From Oceanospirillaceae bacterium ASP10-02a (GTDB lineage: Bacteria; Pseudomonadota; Gammaproteobacteria; Pseudomonadales; Balneatricaceae), in assembly GCA_905182035.1 (NCBI GenBank), contig CAJIZL010000012.1:62001-126000 (forward strand): a stretch of DNA of 64,000 nt, given 5' to 3'. This document shows, in pieces, positions 15,955 to 25,225 of this stretch. Under the pieces are notes generated by a model, which saw only the letters and a program-made list of their open reading frames with translations, did not search any database and had not been told where the DNA came from. Each line of letters starts with the position of its first letter. The stretch's first letter is position 1. Made by a program: the position numbers and the translations under genes.

Positions 15955-16884
15955 ATGACAATTGCTGATTTGGGCCAGAGTTTAACGGCACTGTTTTTTA
16001 CTATGGTGGCCGTGCTCATCATCTTTAAAGGTATCCGCATGGTGCCCCAAGGATATAATTGGACCGTTGAACGGTTTGGTAAATACACCCGCACACTCAA
16101 CCCAGGTTTACATTTATTAGTGCCCTTCATAGATGCTGTTGGTCAAAAGCTCAATATGATGGAGCAGGTGCTGGATGTAGACCCACAGGAAATCATTTCC
16201 TCAGATAATGCCCAAGTGATGACGGATGCAGTGTGTTTCTTTCAAATTCAGGATGCAGCCAAAGCAGCTTATGAAATAAACGATTTAGAACGAGCGATGC
16301 AAACCTTGGTAATGACCAATATCCGTGCTGTATTGGGGTCTATGGAACTTGACGAAATGTTGTCTAACCGCGAACGTATCAATGGCAATTTGTTGGCAAA
16401 GGTTGATGATGCTACGGACCCGTGGGGTGTGAAGGTTACCCGTATCGAAATTAAAGACATTGCGCCACCACAAGATTTGGTCACAGCCATGGCGCGGCAA
16501 ATGAAGGCTGAACGTGAGAAACGTGCACAAATTTTGGAAGCAGAAGGCGAACGTGAAGCGGCAATTAAAATAGCCGAAGGCCAGAAACAGTCTGAAATCC
16601 TTAAAGCTGAAGGTCAGTTAGAAGCGGCTAAGCGCGAAGCTGAAGCTCGTGAACGATTAGCAGAAGCAGAAGCTAAAGCCACTCAAATGGTGTCCGAAGC
16701 GATTCAAAATGGTGATTCACGGGCGGTTAATTACTTTATTGCCCAGAAATACATTGATGCTTTAGGTAAACTAGCGGCATCTGATAACAACAAGGTGATG
16801 ATGATTCCTCTAGAGGCCAGCAGTGTGATTGGCTCTGTTGCGGGCATCAGTGAACTTGTTAAAGAAATGAGTGATAAAACCTAA
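15955..16884 (+). CDS. qmcA: SPFH/band-7 protein (stomatin, QmcA-like)
   Basis: A membrane-anchored SPFH protein of 309 residues. A single N-terminal helix (residues 8-26) precedes the band-7 domain ([19 protein letters not shown] onward). A charged Ala/Glu-rich coiled coil covers about 175-255 and a short C-terminal segment follows. These proteins form large membrane-microdomain oligomers and often associate with FtsH-type proteases. ATG 15955 with AAGGG upstream is the likely start rather than the TTG at 15949. It overlaps the NfeD gene by one base (TAATG), the usual stomatin-NfeD operon pairing. Confidence 0.9.
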   Translation: MTIADLGQSLTALFFTMVAVLIIFKGIRMVPQGYNWTVERFGKYTRTLNPGLHLLVPFIDAVGQKLNMMEQVLDVDPQEIISSDNAQVMTDAVCFFQIQDAAKAAYEINDLERAMQTLVMTNIRAVLGSMELDEMLSNRERINGNLLAKVDDATDPWGVKVTRIEIKDIAPPQDLVTAMARQMKAEREKRAQILEAEGEREAAIKIAEGQKQSEILKAEGQLEAAKREAEARERLAEAEAKATQMVSEAIQNGDSRAVNYFIAQKYIDALGKLAASDNNKVMMIPLEASSVIGSVAGISELVKEMSDKT

Positions 16885-17339
16885 TGATCGAATTTTTTGA
16901 AGCCATGCAGTTTTGGCACTGGATTATCTTAGCTATTGTGTTAATTGCTGGCGAAGCTCTAGGCGCTGCTGGTTTCTTATTAGGTGCGGTAATGGCAGCC
17001 TTGGAAGTAGCTCTCATTAGCTACATTTGGCCTGACTTATCATGGCAGAAACAAATATCCTTGTTTGCGTTATTGGGCCTGTTATGTTCGGTTTGGTTTT
17101 GGTATCGCTTCAGGGGCTTTAACCAAGAAACAGATTTACCTAAATTAAATGATCGCGCTTCTCAGTTGGTTGGTCGCGAGTTTGCCCTAACCAAAGATAT
17201 GACAGGTGGCCAAGGCAAGATGCAGGTGGGAGACACCTTATGGCGTGTGGAATCTGAAACCAATTTATCAGCTGGTACTCAGGTTAAAGTGATAGGCAGC
17301 CGAGAAATGGTGTTGTTAATCGGTAAAGCAGGCGTATAA
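16884..17339 (+). CDS. NfeD-like short membrane protein
   Basis: A 151-residue NfeD-family protein without the protease domain. Two or three transmembrane helices span residues 8-75 (WIILAIVLIAGEALGAAGFLL), and a C-terminal OB-fold-like domain covers about 90-150 with QLVGREFALTKDMTGGQGK and VKVIGSREMVLLI. It shares one base with the stop of the stomatin-like gene and probably works as its membrane partner (the YbbK/YbbJ-type pair). Confidence 0.9.
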   Translation: MIEFFEAMQFWHWIILAIVLIAGEALGAAGFLLGAVMAALEVALISYIWPDLSWQKQISLFALLGLLCSVWFWYRFRGFNQETDLPKLNDRASQLVGREFALTKDMTGGQGKMQVGDTLWRVESETNLSAGTQVKVIGSREMVLLIGKAGV

Positions 17340-18075
17340 AAAGATTAATCCCTTTAGCCTAAAGGCCAGGCTTTGGACTGGTGATCAGGGCTATAAAAAA
17401 CCGTGACTAATATCATTAAAGCCTATCATGGTTGGTCGAAGTATCTGGTTGTCGATATGGTTGGGGTTAAGGTGACTGTAATGATATTGAAACCAAAAAA
17501 AGCTAATATGATAGGGTCAAATATACAAGCCAATAGCAATAAGCGTAGGTAATATAATATCTGCTGTAGTGCATAGGTAAGTATCAGTCTGCCGAGGAAT
17601 TAAACCGATTTGCTACTCGAATTCAAACGATAATAGGGTAGTGTTGCAGTTATTGAATTCGGTTAAGCGATCGTTTATAAAACCCCCAAGCTACCCAAAT
17701 TTTTAAGGCTATTTTGTAAGCTGGGTATATGGGTTGCAAGCCAATCCTGTGATGTCTCGTCAGTACTTGCGGTGCTAGTCGTCTTATAGATTTAACAAAT
17801 AACAAACATATCTAAATTTGATGGCTTGAGCCGCTGGCTTTACTACATTTGTTGGCTCTTTGTGGTTATATAGAGCCAATACAACGGTTATAATTCGCTG
17901 CCACACAACGCAGTGTCGTATCAAACTAAGTGGACTAACTCATAGTCGCTATCATGCACGATTGAAAATATTTTAGTTTGGCCATGCACAAAGGTCTGTT
18001 AATTGGTCGTATAGATTTTACAGTTTTAGCAATTATATGTCCCTTTGTTGGGAATTCATTTTTTGGGAGTAAGTA
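17340..18075. other. 0.7-kb intergenic region upstream of glyA with inverted repeats
   Basis: No supported coding frame was found. AATATCATTA (17409-17418) is exactly complementary to TAATGATATT (17479-17488), and each is preceded by GTGACT, with short G/T-rich near-repeats (GGTTGGTCGA, GGTTGTCGA) in between. Nearer glyA, TTGGCTCT-N12-AGAGCCAA lies at 17852-17879, with a TATAAT at 17889-17894. The region could hold a small RNA or a long regulated leader. I could not match it to a riboswitch class I know. Confidence 0.45.
17852..17879. promoter_or_regulatory. 8-bp inverted repeat upstream of glyA
   Basis: TTGGCTCT and AGAGCCAA form a perfect inverted repeat with a 12-nt spacer, just upstream of a TATAAT at 17889-17894. 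It may be an operator or a leader hairpin for glyA. Confidence 0.35.
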
Positions 18076-19326
18076 ATGTTTAACAAGTCCGATCGTATCA
18101 GTGACTTTGACCCGGAACTTTGGGCCAGTATTCAAGCAGAAGAGCAGCGCCAAGAAGATCACGTGGAATTGATTGCTTCAGAAAACTACACTAGCACCCG
18201 CGTAATGGAAGCTCAAGGGTCTGGCCTAACCAACAAGTATGCTGAAGGTTATCCTCACAAGCGTTACTATGGTGGTTGTGAGCATGTAGATACGGCTGAG
18301 GTATTGGCTATAGAGCGAGCCAAGCTGTTGTTTGGTGCTGACTACGTTAATGTGCAGCCCCACTCTGGCTCACAAGCTAACGCTGCAGTATACCAAGCCT
18401 TGATTACACCAGGTGATACAATTTTGGGCATGAGTTTAGCTCACGGTGGTCACTTAACTCACGGTTCACATGTAAACTTCTCTGGCAAAAACTATAACGC
18501 AATCCAATATGGGCTGAATGAAGCAGGTACTTTGGACTATGATGAAATTCAACGTCTAGCTACTGAGCACCAGCCAAAAATGATCGTGGCAGGATTTTCT
18601 GCATACTCACAGGTGATGGACTGGAGTAAGTTCCGTGATATCGCTGATAGCGTTGGTGCTTATCTTCTTGTTGATATGGCTCATGTTGCTGGTTTAGTGG
18701 CTACTGGTCATTATCCTAACCCAGTGCCGTATGCAGATGTTTGCACTACCACGACCCATAAGACCCTGCGTGGTCCACGAGGTGGTTTAATCGTTGCTAA
18801 GGCTAACCCAGAACTTGAGAAAAAGTTTAACTCGGCAGTGTTCCCAGGCCAGCAGGGTGGTCCTTTGATGCACGTTATCGCTGCTAAAGCGGTAGCCTTC
18901 AAAGAAGCGTTAGAGCCTTCATTTACTGAATACCAAGGCCAAGTATGTGTCAATGCTAAGGTAATGGCAGAGGTATTCCAGTCGCGCGGTTACAAGATCG
19001 TTTCGGGTGGCACGGAAAATCACCTGATGTTGGTTGACCTAATTGCTAAGGGTATTACTGGTAAGGCTGCCGATGCTGCGTTAGGTAACGCCCACATTAC
19101 TGTAAACAAGAACTCTGTCCCTAACGACCCACAATCACCTTTTGTGACCTCTGGTATTCGTGTAGGTACGCCGGCAATCACCACCCGTGGTTTTGGTCCA
19201 GAAGAAGTGCGTAATCTTACAGGTTGGATGTGTGACGTGATGGATAACATTGAAGATGATGCAGTTAACACAGAAGTGCGTGGCAAAGTTTCTGCGCTTT
19301 GTGCACGCTTCCCAGTTTATAAATAA
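18076..19326 (+). CDS. glyA: Serine hydroxymethyltransferase
   Basis: PLP enzyme interconverting serine plus THF with glycine plus 5,10-methylene-THF. The 416 residues match bacterial GlyA (417). The PLP lysine is K229 in [14 protein letters not shown], with [15 protein letters not shown] and [10 protein letters not shown] in the N-terminal half. ATG 18076 follows a GGGAG ribosome binding site. A long leader with inverted repeats precedes it and a strong terminator follows. With folD and the downstream methyl-THF genes it forms a one-carbon neighbourhood, and it can use methylene-THF made from methyl groups for serine synthesis. Confidence 0.97.
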   Translation: MFNKSDRISDFDPELWASIQAEEQRQEDHVELIASENYTSTRVMEAQGSGLTNKYAEGYPHKRYYGGCEHVDTAEVLAIERAKLLFGADYVNVQPHSGSQANAAVYQALITPGDTILGMSLAHGGHLTHGSHVNFSGKNYNAIQYGLNEAGTLDYDEIQRLATEHQPKMIVAGFSAYSQVMDWSKFRDIADSVGAYLLVDMAHVAGLVATGHYPNPVPYADVCTTTTHKTLRGPRGGLIVAKANPELEKKFNSAVFPGQQGGPLMHVIAAKAVAFKEALEPSFTEYQGQVCVNAKVMAEVFQSRGYKIVSGGTENHLMLVDLIAKGITGKAADAALGNAHITVNKNSVPNDPQSPFVTSGIRVGTPAITTRGFGPEEVRNLTGWMCDVMDNIEDDAVNTEVRGKVSALCARFPVYK

Positions 19327-19342
19327 GCTATTGTAAGTAAAT

Positions 19343-19370
19343 AAAAGGGCCTCATTTGAGGCCTTTTTTT
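19343..19370 (+). terminator. Rho-independent terminator after glyA
   Basis: GGCCTCA and TGAGGCC pair across a 2-nt gap, flanked by A-rich and T7 sequence. Confidence 0.9.
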
Positions 19371-19531
19371 GTGGATACCGTTTGGAATTTGTTAGATTTC
19401 TTTGCCCTTATGCATCTTTCTCTGACAGTTTATAGGCCTAATGTCTAAGCCTGTTTTTGGGATTGAAGCGAAGCAATGCAAAGCTGACTTAGTTATAATG
19501 TTTCACACGAAGTTAAATAGAGAGGTAATTC

Positions 19532-20230
19532 ATGGTGGATTTCCAGCCCATTCTTAACCGGGCTTTGCAGCGCAAGGGTGGAGAGCGAGGGTTAGAGGTT
19601 CGGATTGCAGAACCCTTGTCCAAAGCAGTGTTTGCATCCCAAGCTGACCATCGGTTTTTATCCATGATGACCAAAGTGGTATTTCAGGCTGGATCTATAT
19701 GGCGGGTCATAGAGAATAAATGGCCCAATTTTGAAACAGTTTTTTTTGGTTTTGATACGCAAAAGATAGTTCTTCTCAGCCCTGAGCAATTAGAAACATT
19801 TGGTCGTGACAAACGTATTGTACGTCATATGACGAAAATACTGACCGTACCGCAAAATGCTGCTTATATTAATGACCAAAGTCATCAATTTGGCAGTTAT
19901 GCAGCCTTTTTGCAACAGTGGCCAGAAGATGATTTGGTGGGACTGTATCGGCATCTAAAGCTTGCTGGTTGCCGCTTGGGAGGTATGAGTGGACCTCGCA
20001 TGTTGCGCCAAATGGGTCTGGATACATTTATGCTTAGTGCTGATGTGGTGACATGCTTACAAGGTGCAGGGCTAGACGTTGCCAATCAACCTTCAAATAA
20101 AAGCGACTTAACTAAGGTACAAGGTTGCTTTAACGATTGGCGTCAACAAACTGGGTTTTCCTTCAACCGTTTAAGCCGGATTTGTGCCAGTTCTGTAGGA
20201 CAGAACTACGTTCCTGATACTCGTCATTAA
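19532..20230 (+). CDS. DNA-3-methyladenine glycosylase I-like protein
   Basis: A 232-residue helix-hairpin-helix glycosylase-like protein related to Tag (3-methyladenine DNA glycosylase I). Marks include ADHRFLSMMTKVVFQAGSIW near residues 35-55 (quoted in part: FLSMMTKVVFQAG), FGRDKRIVRHMTKI, and a C-terminal CRLGGMSGPRMLRQMGLDTF followed by SADVV. It lacks the cysteine/histidine zinc site of E. coli Tag, so it belongs to a divergent branch found in Pseudomonas-type genomes. The role is probably base excision of alkylated adenine. It stands alone between two terminators. Confidence 0.75.
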   Translation: MVDFQPILNRALQRKGGERGLEVRIAEPLSKAVFASQADHRFLSMMTKVVFQAGSIWRVIENKWPNFETVFFGFDTQKIVLLSPEQLETFGRDKRIVRHMTKILTVPQNAAYINDQSHQFGSYAAFLQQWPEDDLVGLYRHLKLAGCRLGGMSGPRMLRQMGLDTFMLSADVVTCLQGAGLDVANQPSNKSDLTKVQGCFNDWRQQTGFSFNRLSRICASSVGQNYVPDTRH

Positions 20231-20244
20231 TAAGTGATAAGCAA

Positions 20245-20273
20245 TAAAAAAGGTCTCAATTGAGGCCTTTTTT
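20245..20273. terminator. Bidirectional terminator between the glycosylase gene and folD
   Basis: A6-GGTCTCA-ATTGAGGCC-T6 forms a near-perfect hairpin with A and T runs on either side, so it can serve both convergent genes. Confidence 0.88.
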
Positions 20274-20344
20274 ATTGGGTTACTTTGTCGCTTCGCTCCT
20301 CACAACAACTGCTATGTGTCTTTGTGGGCGAAGCAATCAAGCAG

Positions 20345-21241
20345 TTATGCAGTTGGCAAATCAACGTTGTTATGGCGGCAGGTAGCAACCATTGTGTTAT
20401 ACAGCAAACATGCAATAGTCATTGGGCCAACACCGCCTGGCACAGGGGTGATTGCGCCAGCTACTTTTTCTGCACTTTCAAAATGGACGTCACCCACTAG
20501 CTTGGTTTTGCCATCAGCGGTTTCAATACGATTGATGCCCACGTCAATTACAGTTGCACCTGGTTTGATCCAGTCACCTTTAACAAGCTCAGGAACGCCT
20601 ACAGCTGCAACAACGATGTCTGCTTCACGCACAACAGCTTCGATGTTCTTGGTGCGAGAGTGGGCAACGGTTACGGTACAGCTTTGCTGAAGCAAAAGGT
20701 TAAACATTGGCTTTCCAACGATGTTAGAACGGCCTACAACAACAGCGTTCATGCCTGTTAGATCACCATGGTAATCTTGCAGCATCATAAGGCTACCAAG
20801 AGGGGTGCATGGAATCATGCCTTCGCCACCAGTAGACAACATACCGACGTTAATTGGGTGAAACCCATCGACGTCTTTGGCGGGGTCAATAGCCTCAAGA
20901 ACCTTAGCTGAGTCAATGTGCTTGGGTAATGGCAGTTGGACCAAAATGCCATTGATAGCTGGGTCGTTGTTCATGTCATTAATCAGATTAAGCAAAAACG
21001 CTTCCGATGTGGTGTCTTCTAGTTTGTGTTCAATAGATGTGATGCCACATTCCTTGGCTTGCTTGCCCTTGCTGCGCACGTAAACTTGGCTGGCAGGGTC
21101 TTCCCCTACTAGCACAACGGCTAAGCCGGGAACGATGTTGTGGTCTGCTTTCATAGAAGAAATTTGACCGGTCATTTTTTCACGTAGTTTAGCAGCGTAC
21201 TGCTTGCCGTCGATAAGGTGTGCCATTATGGGATAGCTCAT
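20345..21241 (-). CDS. folD: Methylene-THF dehydrogenase / methenyl-THF cyclohydrolase
   Basis: Bifunctional FolD, NADP-dependent oxidation of 5,10-methylene-THF and hydrolysis of methenyl-THF to 10-formyl-THF. The protein is 298 residues (293 if it starts at the in-frame ATG 21226, which fits the family better, [11 protein letters not shown]). Motifs: [14 protein letters not shown] with the catalytic lysine, [36 protein letters not shown] and GGVGPMT. Divergent from the corrinoid cluster, it provides the next oxidation step for methylene-THF produced there. Confidence 0.95.
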   Translation of the reverse strand: MSYPIMAHLIDGKQYAAKLREKMTGQISSMKADHNIVPGLAVVLVGEDPASQVYVRSKGKQAKECGITSIEHKLEDTTSEAFLLNLINDMNNDPAINGILVQLPLPKHIDSAKVLEAIDPAKDVDGFHPINVGMLSTGGEGMIPCTPLGSLMMLQDYHGDLTGMNAVVVGRSNIVGKPMFNLLLQQSCTVTVAHSRTKNIEAVVREADIVVAAVGVPELVKGDWIKPGATVIDVGINRIETADGKTKLVGDVHFESAEKVAGAITPVPGGVGPMTIACLLYNTMVATCRHNNVDLPTA

Positions 21242-21614
21242 TTTAGTAATAGAAAACAGCCCAATTGGGAGCTGCTCGATAATAGACTTGCTAATTCGAC
21301 GAGCATTTTATCTTAATTTCGATCAGCATGTTAGGTCATCTTGTTATTAGTGGGCGGTGATGATGTGAATGTGTTTGTTGCTTGACTTGAATATGATTCA
21401 GGCTGCATGGGTAAAACTCACGTAACGCAAGGGTTTGCTAGTGGTATGATAGATCCTTAGTGTCTAGTCTAAAGATGCATAATCGGTCGCGTTTCGATAA
21501 TGCTTTGTCGTAGGCAAGTTAGCTCAAAATCACCATCCTAGATAATCTAGCGCCCTGATATTGCCATTCTTTGAAGCCTCAATGTAATGCCACTTTCCTG
21601 TAGGAGAAGAATCT
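21242..21614. other. Divergent intergenic region, folD / corrinoid cluster
   Basis: About 370 bp without a gene. It contains the palindrome CCCAATTGGG at 21261-21270 close to the folD start and a TATGAT at 21445-21450 that could serve the corrinoid operon, without a convincing -35 box. I looked for a cobalamin riboswitch (B12 box and conserved core) and did not see one. Confidence 0.35.
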
Positions 21615-22313
21615 ATGTCCGATGACCAGTATGAAGAAGACCTCGATCTGAATAGTCTTAGTGACGAAGACCTTACGGTACAGATGCATGACGACCTCTA
21701 TGATGGTATGGAAGATGAAATTGCAGAGGGTACAGAAATCTTGCTAGGTCGTGGTTGGATGCCAGACAGAGTGCTAAACGACGCCCTTGTGGGTGGGATG
21801 AACATTGTAGGTATTGATTTCCGTGATGGTATTTTGTTTGTGCCAGAAGTGCTAATGGCCGCCAATGCAATGAAAGCAGGCATGAAAATACTACGCCCGT
21901 TACTTGCTGAAACGGGAGCGCTGCCTGTAGGTAAAGCCGTTATTGGCACAGTTAAAGGCGATATCCACGATATTGGCAAGAACCTTGTTGCCATGATGTG
22001 GGAAGGTGCTGGCTTTGAAGTAATCGATCTTGGCATCAACTGCCCTGTAGACAAGTACTTAGCAGCTTTAGAAGAACATAAACCAGATATTCTTGGCATG
22101 TCTGCGCTACTGACCACTACTATGCCTTACATGAAAGTTGTTATCGACACCATGAAAGAACAGGGTATCCGTGACGATTTCATAGTTCTTGTTGGTGGTG
22201 CACCACTTAACGAAGAGTTTGGTGATGCTGTTGGTGCAGATGCGTATTGTCGCGATGCTGCAGTCGCTGTAGAAACAGCGAAGAAGTTCATTGCTGCAAA
22301 GCGTGCGGCTTAG
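21615..22313 (+). CDS. Corrinoid (B12-binding) methyl carrier protein
   Basis: A two-domain corrinoid protein of 232 residues of the MtaC/MttC type. Residues 15-100 are the helical cap and about 105-230 the Rossmann B12 domain. It carries the DxHxxG signature KGDIHDIGKN, with His118 as the lower cobalt ligand, then MSALLTTTMPYMK and LVGGAPLNE. The first 38 residues are strikingly acidic (about 16 Asp/Glu, no Lys or Arg). Its role is to carry a methyl group between a substrate-specific methyltransferase and the methyl-THF methyltransferase encoded downstream. It is the first gene of the cluster and closely resembles proteins of marine Rhodobacteraceae clusters. Confidence 0.93.
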   Translation: MSDDQYEEDLDLNSLSDEDLTVQMHDDLYDGMEDEIAEGTEILLGRGWMPDRVLNDALVGGMNIVGIDFRDGILFVPEVLMAANAMKAGMKILRPLLAETGALPVGKAVIGTVKGDIHDIGKNLVAMMWEGAGFEVIDLGINCPVDKYLAALEEHKPDILGMSALLTTTMPYMKVVIDTMKEQGIRDDFIVLVGGAPLNEEFGDAVGADAYCRDAAVAVETAKKFIAAKRAA

Positions 22314-22342
22314 CACGGCTTAGTTAAGGTATAGGGGAACTC

Positions 22343-22969
22343 ATGCAACCTGCAAGTCTCCTCGTCATTACCTGTGGCGCCATTGCTCGAGAAGTGATGG
22401 CGGTTGCCAAGAGTAGTGGCTGGAAACATTTAAAAGTGACACAGATACCGGCTGAATTACATAATAGGCCAGACCAAATTCCTGCGGCTGTTGAAGAACG
22501 GTTGGCAGCCTATGCAGGGGATTACGACCACGTGTTTGCAGCTTTTGGTGATTGTGGCACTGGAGGCCAACTTGATAAGGTGTTGGATAGGTACAATATT
22601 CAACGTTTATCAGGTTCTCACTGTTATGAATTTTATAGTGGTAGTGAAAACTTTGCCGCCATGGCGGAGCAGGAAATAGGTTCCTTTTACCTAACTGACT
22701 ACCTCGCCAAACATTTTGAGCAGCTCATTATGGAAGGTATGGGTTTAAATAAACACCCTAAACTTATTGAACTGATGTTTGCTCATTATACAAAATTAGT
22801 TTACCTAGTTCAGGAACCGGATAGGCAACTTGATCATTTTGCCGAAGCGGCTGCAGAAAAACTGGGTTTAAAGTATGAGCGAGTGGAAACAGGTTATGGC
22901 CAAATGGCCGAAGAACTGAGCGCTCATTACAGTAACTACACTGAACAGGTAATCAAATGGCAAAACTAA
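22343..22969 (+). CDS. DUF1638 family protein of the corrinoid cluster
   Basis: A 208-residue protein of the DUF1638 family, without a proven biochemical role that I know of. It has three cysteines in glycine-rich or histidine-flanked motifs: Cys11 in VITCGAI, Cys71 in FGDCGTGG and Cys94 in SGSHCYE. These could bind a metal or thiol-linked cofactor. The C-terminal half is helical and ends close to YGQMAEELSAHYSNY. It lies 30 nt after the corrinoid gene and overlaps the next gene by 13 nt. Consistent linkage with corrinoid methyltransferase genes suggests a part in corrinoid or methyl-donor handling, which is inference. Confidence 0.85.
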   Translation: MQPASLLVITCGAIAREVMAVAKSSGWKHLKVTQIPAELHNRPDQIPAAVEERLAAYAGDYDHVFAAFGDCGTGGQLDKVLDRYNIQRLSGSHCYEFYSGSENFAAMAEQEIGSFYLTDYLAKHFEQLIMEGMGLNKHPKLIELMFAHYTKLVYLVQEPDRQLDHFAEAAAEKLGLKYERVETGYGQMAEELSAHYSNYTEQVIKWQN

Positions 22970-23253
22970 CCATCGTTATGTGGCGCGACATTCCCGCCCA
23001 AGTCATTGTTAAACAAGGTCGTACTAGCGCCAAACGGCCACTAGAAGAACGTTTTGAAAAGGCTGTGGATAAAGCTGCCATGCGCTCTGGTCTTTATGGT
23101 AGTGATGGCTACTTGTCAGAGTGGCGTCGTGATACCACGACCTGTGGAGACGATTTGGAAGCTGTATTAGAAGCTACTGTGAAGCAGATACAGACTGACT
23201 ATACAGATGAGCGCTTAGCTGTATTAGTTGCTGCTGGCGGTATTGCTGAATAA
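22957..23253 (+). CDS. Virulence_fact-family small protein
   Basis: A 98-residue protein of the family labelled virulence factor (PF13769), a name without mechanistic meaning here. It begins with a short strand ending MWRDIPAQVIVKQGR and contains KRPLEERFEKAVDKAAMR and SDGYLSEWRR; the last third is helical, with QTDYTDERL. It overlaps DUF1638 by 13 nt in a different frame, so the two are almost certainly co-translated. Location points to an accessory role in corrinoid-dependent C1 transfer. Function is unknown. Confidence 0.8.
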   Translation: MAKLTIVMWRDIPAQVIVKQGRTSAKRPLEERFEKAVDKAAMRSGLYGSDGYLSEWRRDTTTCGDDLEAVLEATVKQIQTDYTDERLAVLVAAGGIAE

Positions 23254-23297
23254 TTGGCTGCCAAGCACGCTTTATTTCCTTTTTTGGAGAAGTACCC

Positions 23298-24239
23298 ATG
23301 GCGCTAAATGCCGCTGCAGAAAAACAAGCTATTATCGACTTGATGCAAAAAACTACCGTAGAAGTCACTCCAGGGGGCGCTGCTAAAGTTGCTGACTTTA
23401 GAGACTTGTTACGTCCAGGCTGTACTGTATACGTTACCTTTTTGCCAGGTTCAGACTTTACAGACACCGTGGCTACGGTCCGTCGTCTTAAAGATGAAGG
23501 CTTTAACCCAGTACCACATTTTGCTGCTCGTTCTATACCTTCTGCCAAGTTCTTGGAAGAAAATCTTGCCTCACTACAAGGTGAAACAGGTGTCACTGAA
23601 GGTTTGTTGATTGGTGGAGGTGTAAACACACCGGTTGGAGAGTTTGGTTCATCGATAGAAGTACTTCAAACGGGTCTGTTTGAAAAGTACGGTATTTTGA
23701 AGATGGGTTTAGCAGGGCACCCAGAAGGTAGCCCCGACATCAGCCCAGATAATTGCGCTCTAGCTATTAAAGAAAAGAACGATTTTGCTAAACAAACGGA
23801 CATGAGTTTATATCTAGCCACACAGTTTGTGTTTGAAGCAGAACCGATTTTTGTTTGGGAACGCAATATTCGTGCTGCTGGTAACGAATTACCTATTCAC
23901 ATTGGTGTGCCAGGCCTTGCAACCATTAAGACGCTTATGCGTCATGCGGCCCATTGTGGTGTGGGCGCATCTGTACGTTTCTTAACTCGTAATCCTATGA
24001 ATATGGTGAAGTTAGGCCTTAAAGACTCATTCTTGGGCAAGTATGTTAATGCTCCTTCCTCAGAGCCAAGTGAGTTGATGCGCGATTTAGTCAGGGGTAT
24101 TCATAACGACCCAGATTGTTTGATTGCCCAATGTCACTTGTACCCATTAGGTGGCTTAAAGAAATCTGCTGCTTGGATGTACCAAGTGCAAGATGGCTAT
24201 TTTGAACTGAACGGCAAAAGTTTCACCGTTAACTCTTAA
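23298..24239 (+). CDS. Methylenetetrahydrofolate reductase-family protein
   Basis: A flavin TIM-barrel protein of 313 residues in the methylene-THF reductase superfamily. Supporting segments are VTPGGAAKVADFRDLL, NPVPHFAARSIPS (the folate-region motif), LLIGGGVNTPVGEF, KMGLAGHPEGSPDI and LATQFVFEAEPIFVW (the Q-F-x-F-E block typical of MetF). It differs from housekeeping MetF in overall sequence and context. In this cluster it probably runs from methyl-THF to methylene-THF, oxidising methyl groups passed on by the corrinoid system. Direction of flow is inferred. It lies 44 nt after the previous gene. Confidence 0.85.
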   Translation: MALNAAAEKQAIIDLMQKTTVEVTPGGAAKVADFRDLLRPGCTVYVTFLPGSDFTDTVATVRRLKDEGFNPVPHFAARSIPSAKFLEENLASLQGETGVTEGLLIGGGVNTPVGEFGSSIEVLQTGLFEKYGILKMGLAGHPEGSPDISPDNCALAIKEKNDFAKQTDMSLYLATQFVFEAEPIFVWERNIRAAGNELPIHIGVPGLATIKTLMRHAAHCGVGASVRFLTRNPMNMVKLGLKDSFLGKYVNAPSSEPSELMRDLVRGIHNDPDCLIAQCHLYPLGGLKKSAAWMYQVQDGYFELNGKSFTVNS

Positions 24240-24295
24240 TTTATTTTTTGGGCCAGATTACTGGTCTTTATTAGACACTAAAGCAGGAATTTTAC

Positions 24296-25198
24296 ATGAC
24301 TGATACTATTATCAGCTCCGCTACCAAAGAAGTTGTGATTGGTTTTGATCGTCCTTTTGCAGTAATTGGTGAACGTATTAACCCAACTGGCCGGAAGTTG
24401 TTGGCTGAAGAGATGAAGAATGGTGACTTTAGCCGTGTAGAAGCTGACGCTTTAGCACAGGTTGCTGCTGGCGCCACCATTTTGGACATTAACGCTGGTA
24501 TTCCACTAGCAGACGAACCGGCTATTTTGGCCAAAACCATTCAATTGGTTCAGTCTTTGGTTGATGTGCCATTATGTATTGATTCATCCATCATTGAGGC
24601 TTTAGAAGCTGGTCTTGCGGTATACAAAGGTAAAGCCTTGTTGAACTCAGTAACGGGTGAAGACGAGTCTTTGGACCGGGTATTACCCTTAGTTAAGAAG
24701 TACGGTGCAGCAGTGGTTGCTATCTCAAACGATGAGACAGGTATTTCCCAAGACATCAATGTGCGTTTTGAAGTGGCTAAAAAAATTGTTCAGAGGGCAG
24801 CCGATTATGGCATTCCAGCATCAGATGTTGTGGTAGATCCATTGGTAATGCCAGTGGGTGCAATCAATACTTCTGGCCGTCAGGTGATGGAGCTGGTGCA
24901 CCGACTGCGTAAAGAGCTTAAAGTGAATACGACCTGTGGTGCTTCTAATTTTAGCTTTGGTTTGCCTAACCGTAATGGCGTCAACTGTGCGTTTATTGCT
25001 TGCGCTGTTGCCTCAGGCATGACTTCTGCTATCATCAACCCTATGCACCCAGAAGTAATGCTAGGTGTACGTGGTGGTAACCTAATGATGGGCCACGATC
25101 CAGAGTGTAAAGATTGGATTAAAGCCTACCGTGATCCAAATGCAGTAGGTGTTGGCGCTCGCGGTGGCCGTGCTGGTGGCCGTCGTCGTAGCGCATAG
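24296..25198 (+). CDS. Methyl-THF:corrinoid methyltransferase (pterin-binding family)
   Basis: A pterin-binding TIM-barrel methyltransferase of 300 residues (MeTr/AcsE-like, dihydropteroate-synthase superfamily). VIGERINPTGRKLL opens the barrel, DINAGIP follows, then PLCIDSS, LNSVTGE, and a final CGASNFSFGLPNR, all classic for the MetH/AcsE pterin domain. It transfers a methyl group between the corrinoid protein and THF. The last dozen residues are Gly/Arg-rich (GGRAGGRRRSA), an unusual basic tail. A terminator with a bulged stem follows, separating it from the activator gene. Confidence 0.9.
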   Translation: MTDTIISSATKEVVIGFDRPFAVIGERINPTGRKLLAEEMKNGDFSRVEADALAQVAAGATILDINAGIPLADEPAILAKTIQLVQSLVDVPLCIDSSIIEALEAGLAVYKGKALLNSVTGEDESLDRVLPLVKKYGAAVVAISNDETGISQDINVRFEVAKKIVQRAADYGIPASDVVVDPLVMPVGAINTSGRQVMELVHRLRKELKVNTTCGASNFSFGLPNRNGVNCAFIACAVASGMTSAIINPMHPEVMLGVRGGNLMMGHDPECKDWIKAYRDPNAVGVGARGGRAGGRRRSA

Positions 25199-25225
25199 GT
25201 TGGTATTGGTGCGTGATAGATAACT

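Noticed and set aside
20285-20690. Plus-strand frames of 71 and 124 codons overlapping the folD end
   Set aside because: They are antisense to folD, lack family features and one begins in the terminator region.
21242-21614. Cobalamin riboswitch upstream of the corrinoid gene
   Set aside because: I looked for the B12 box and core; GCCACTT near 21588 lacks the surrounding conserved sequence.
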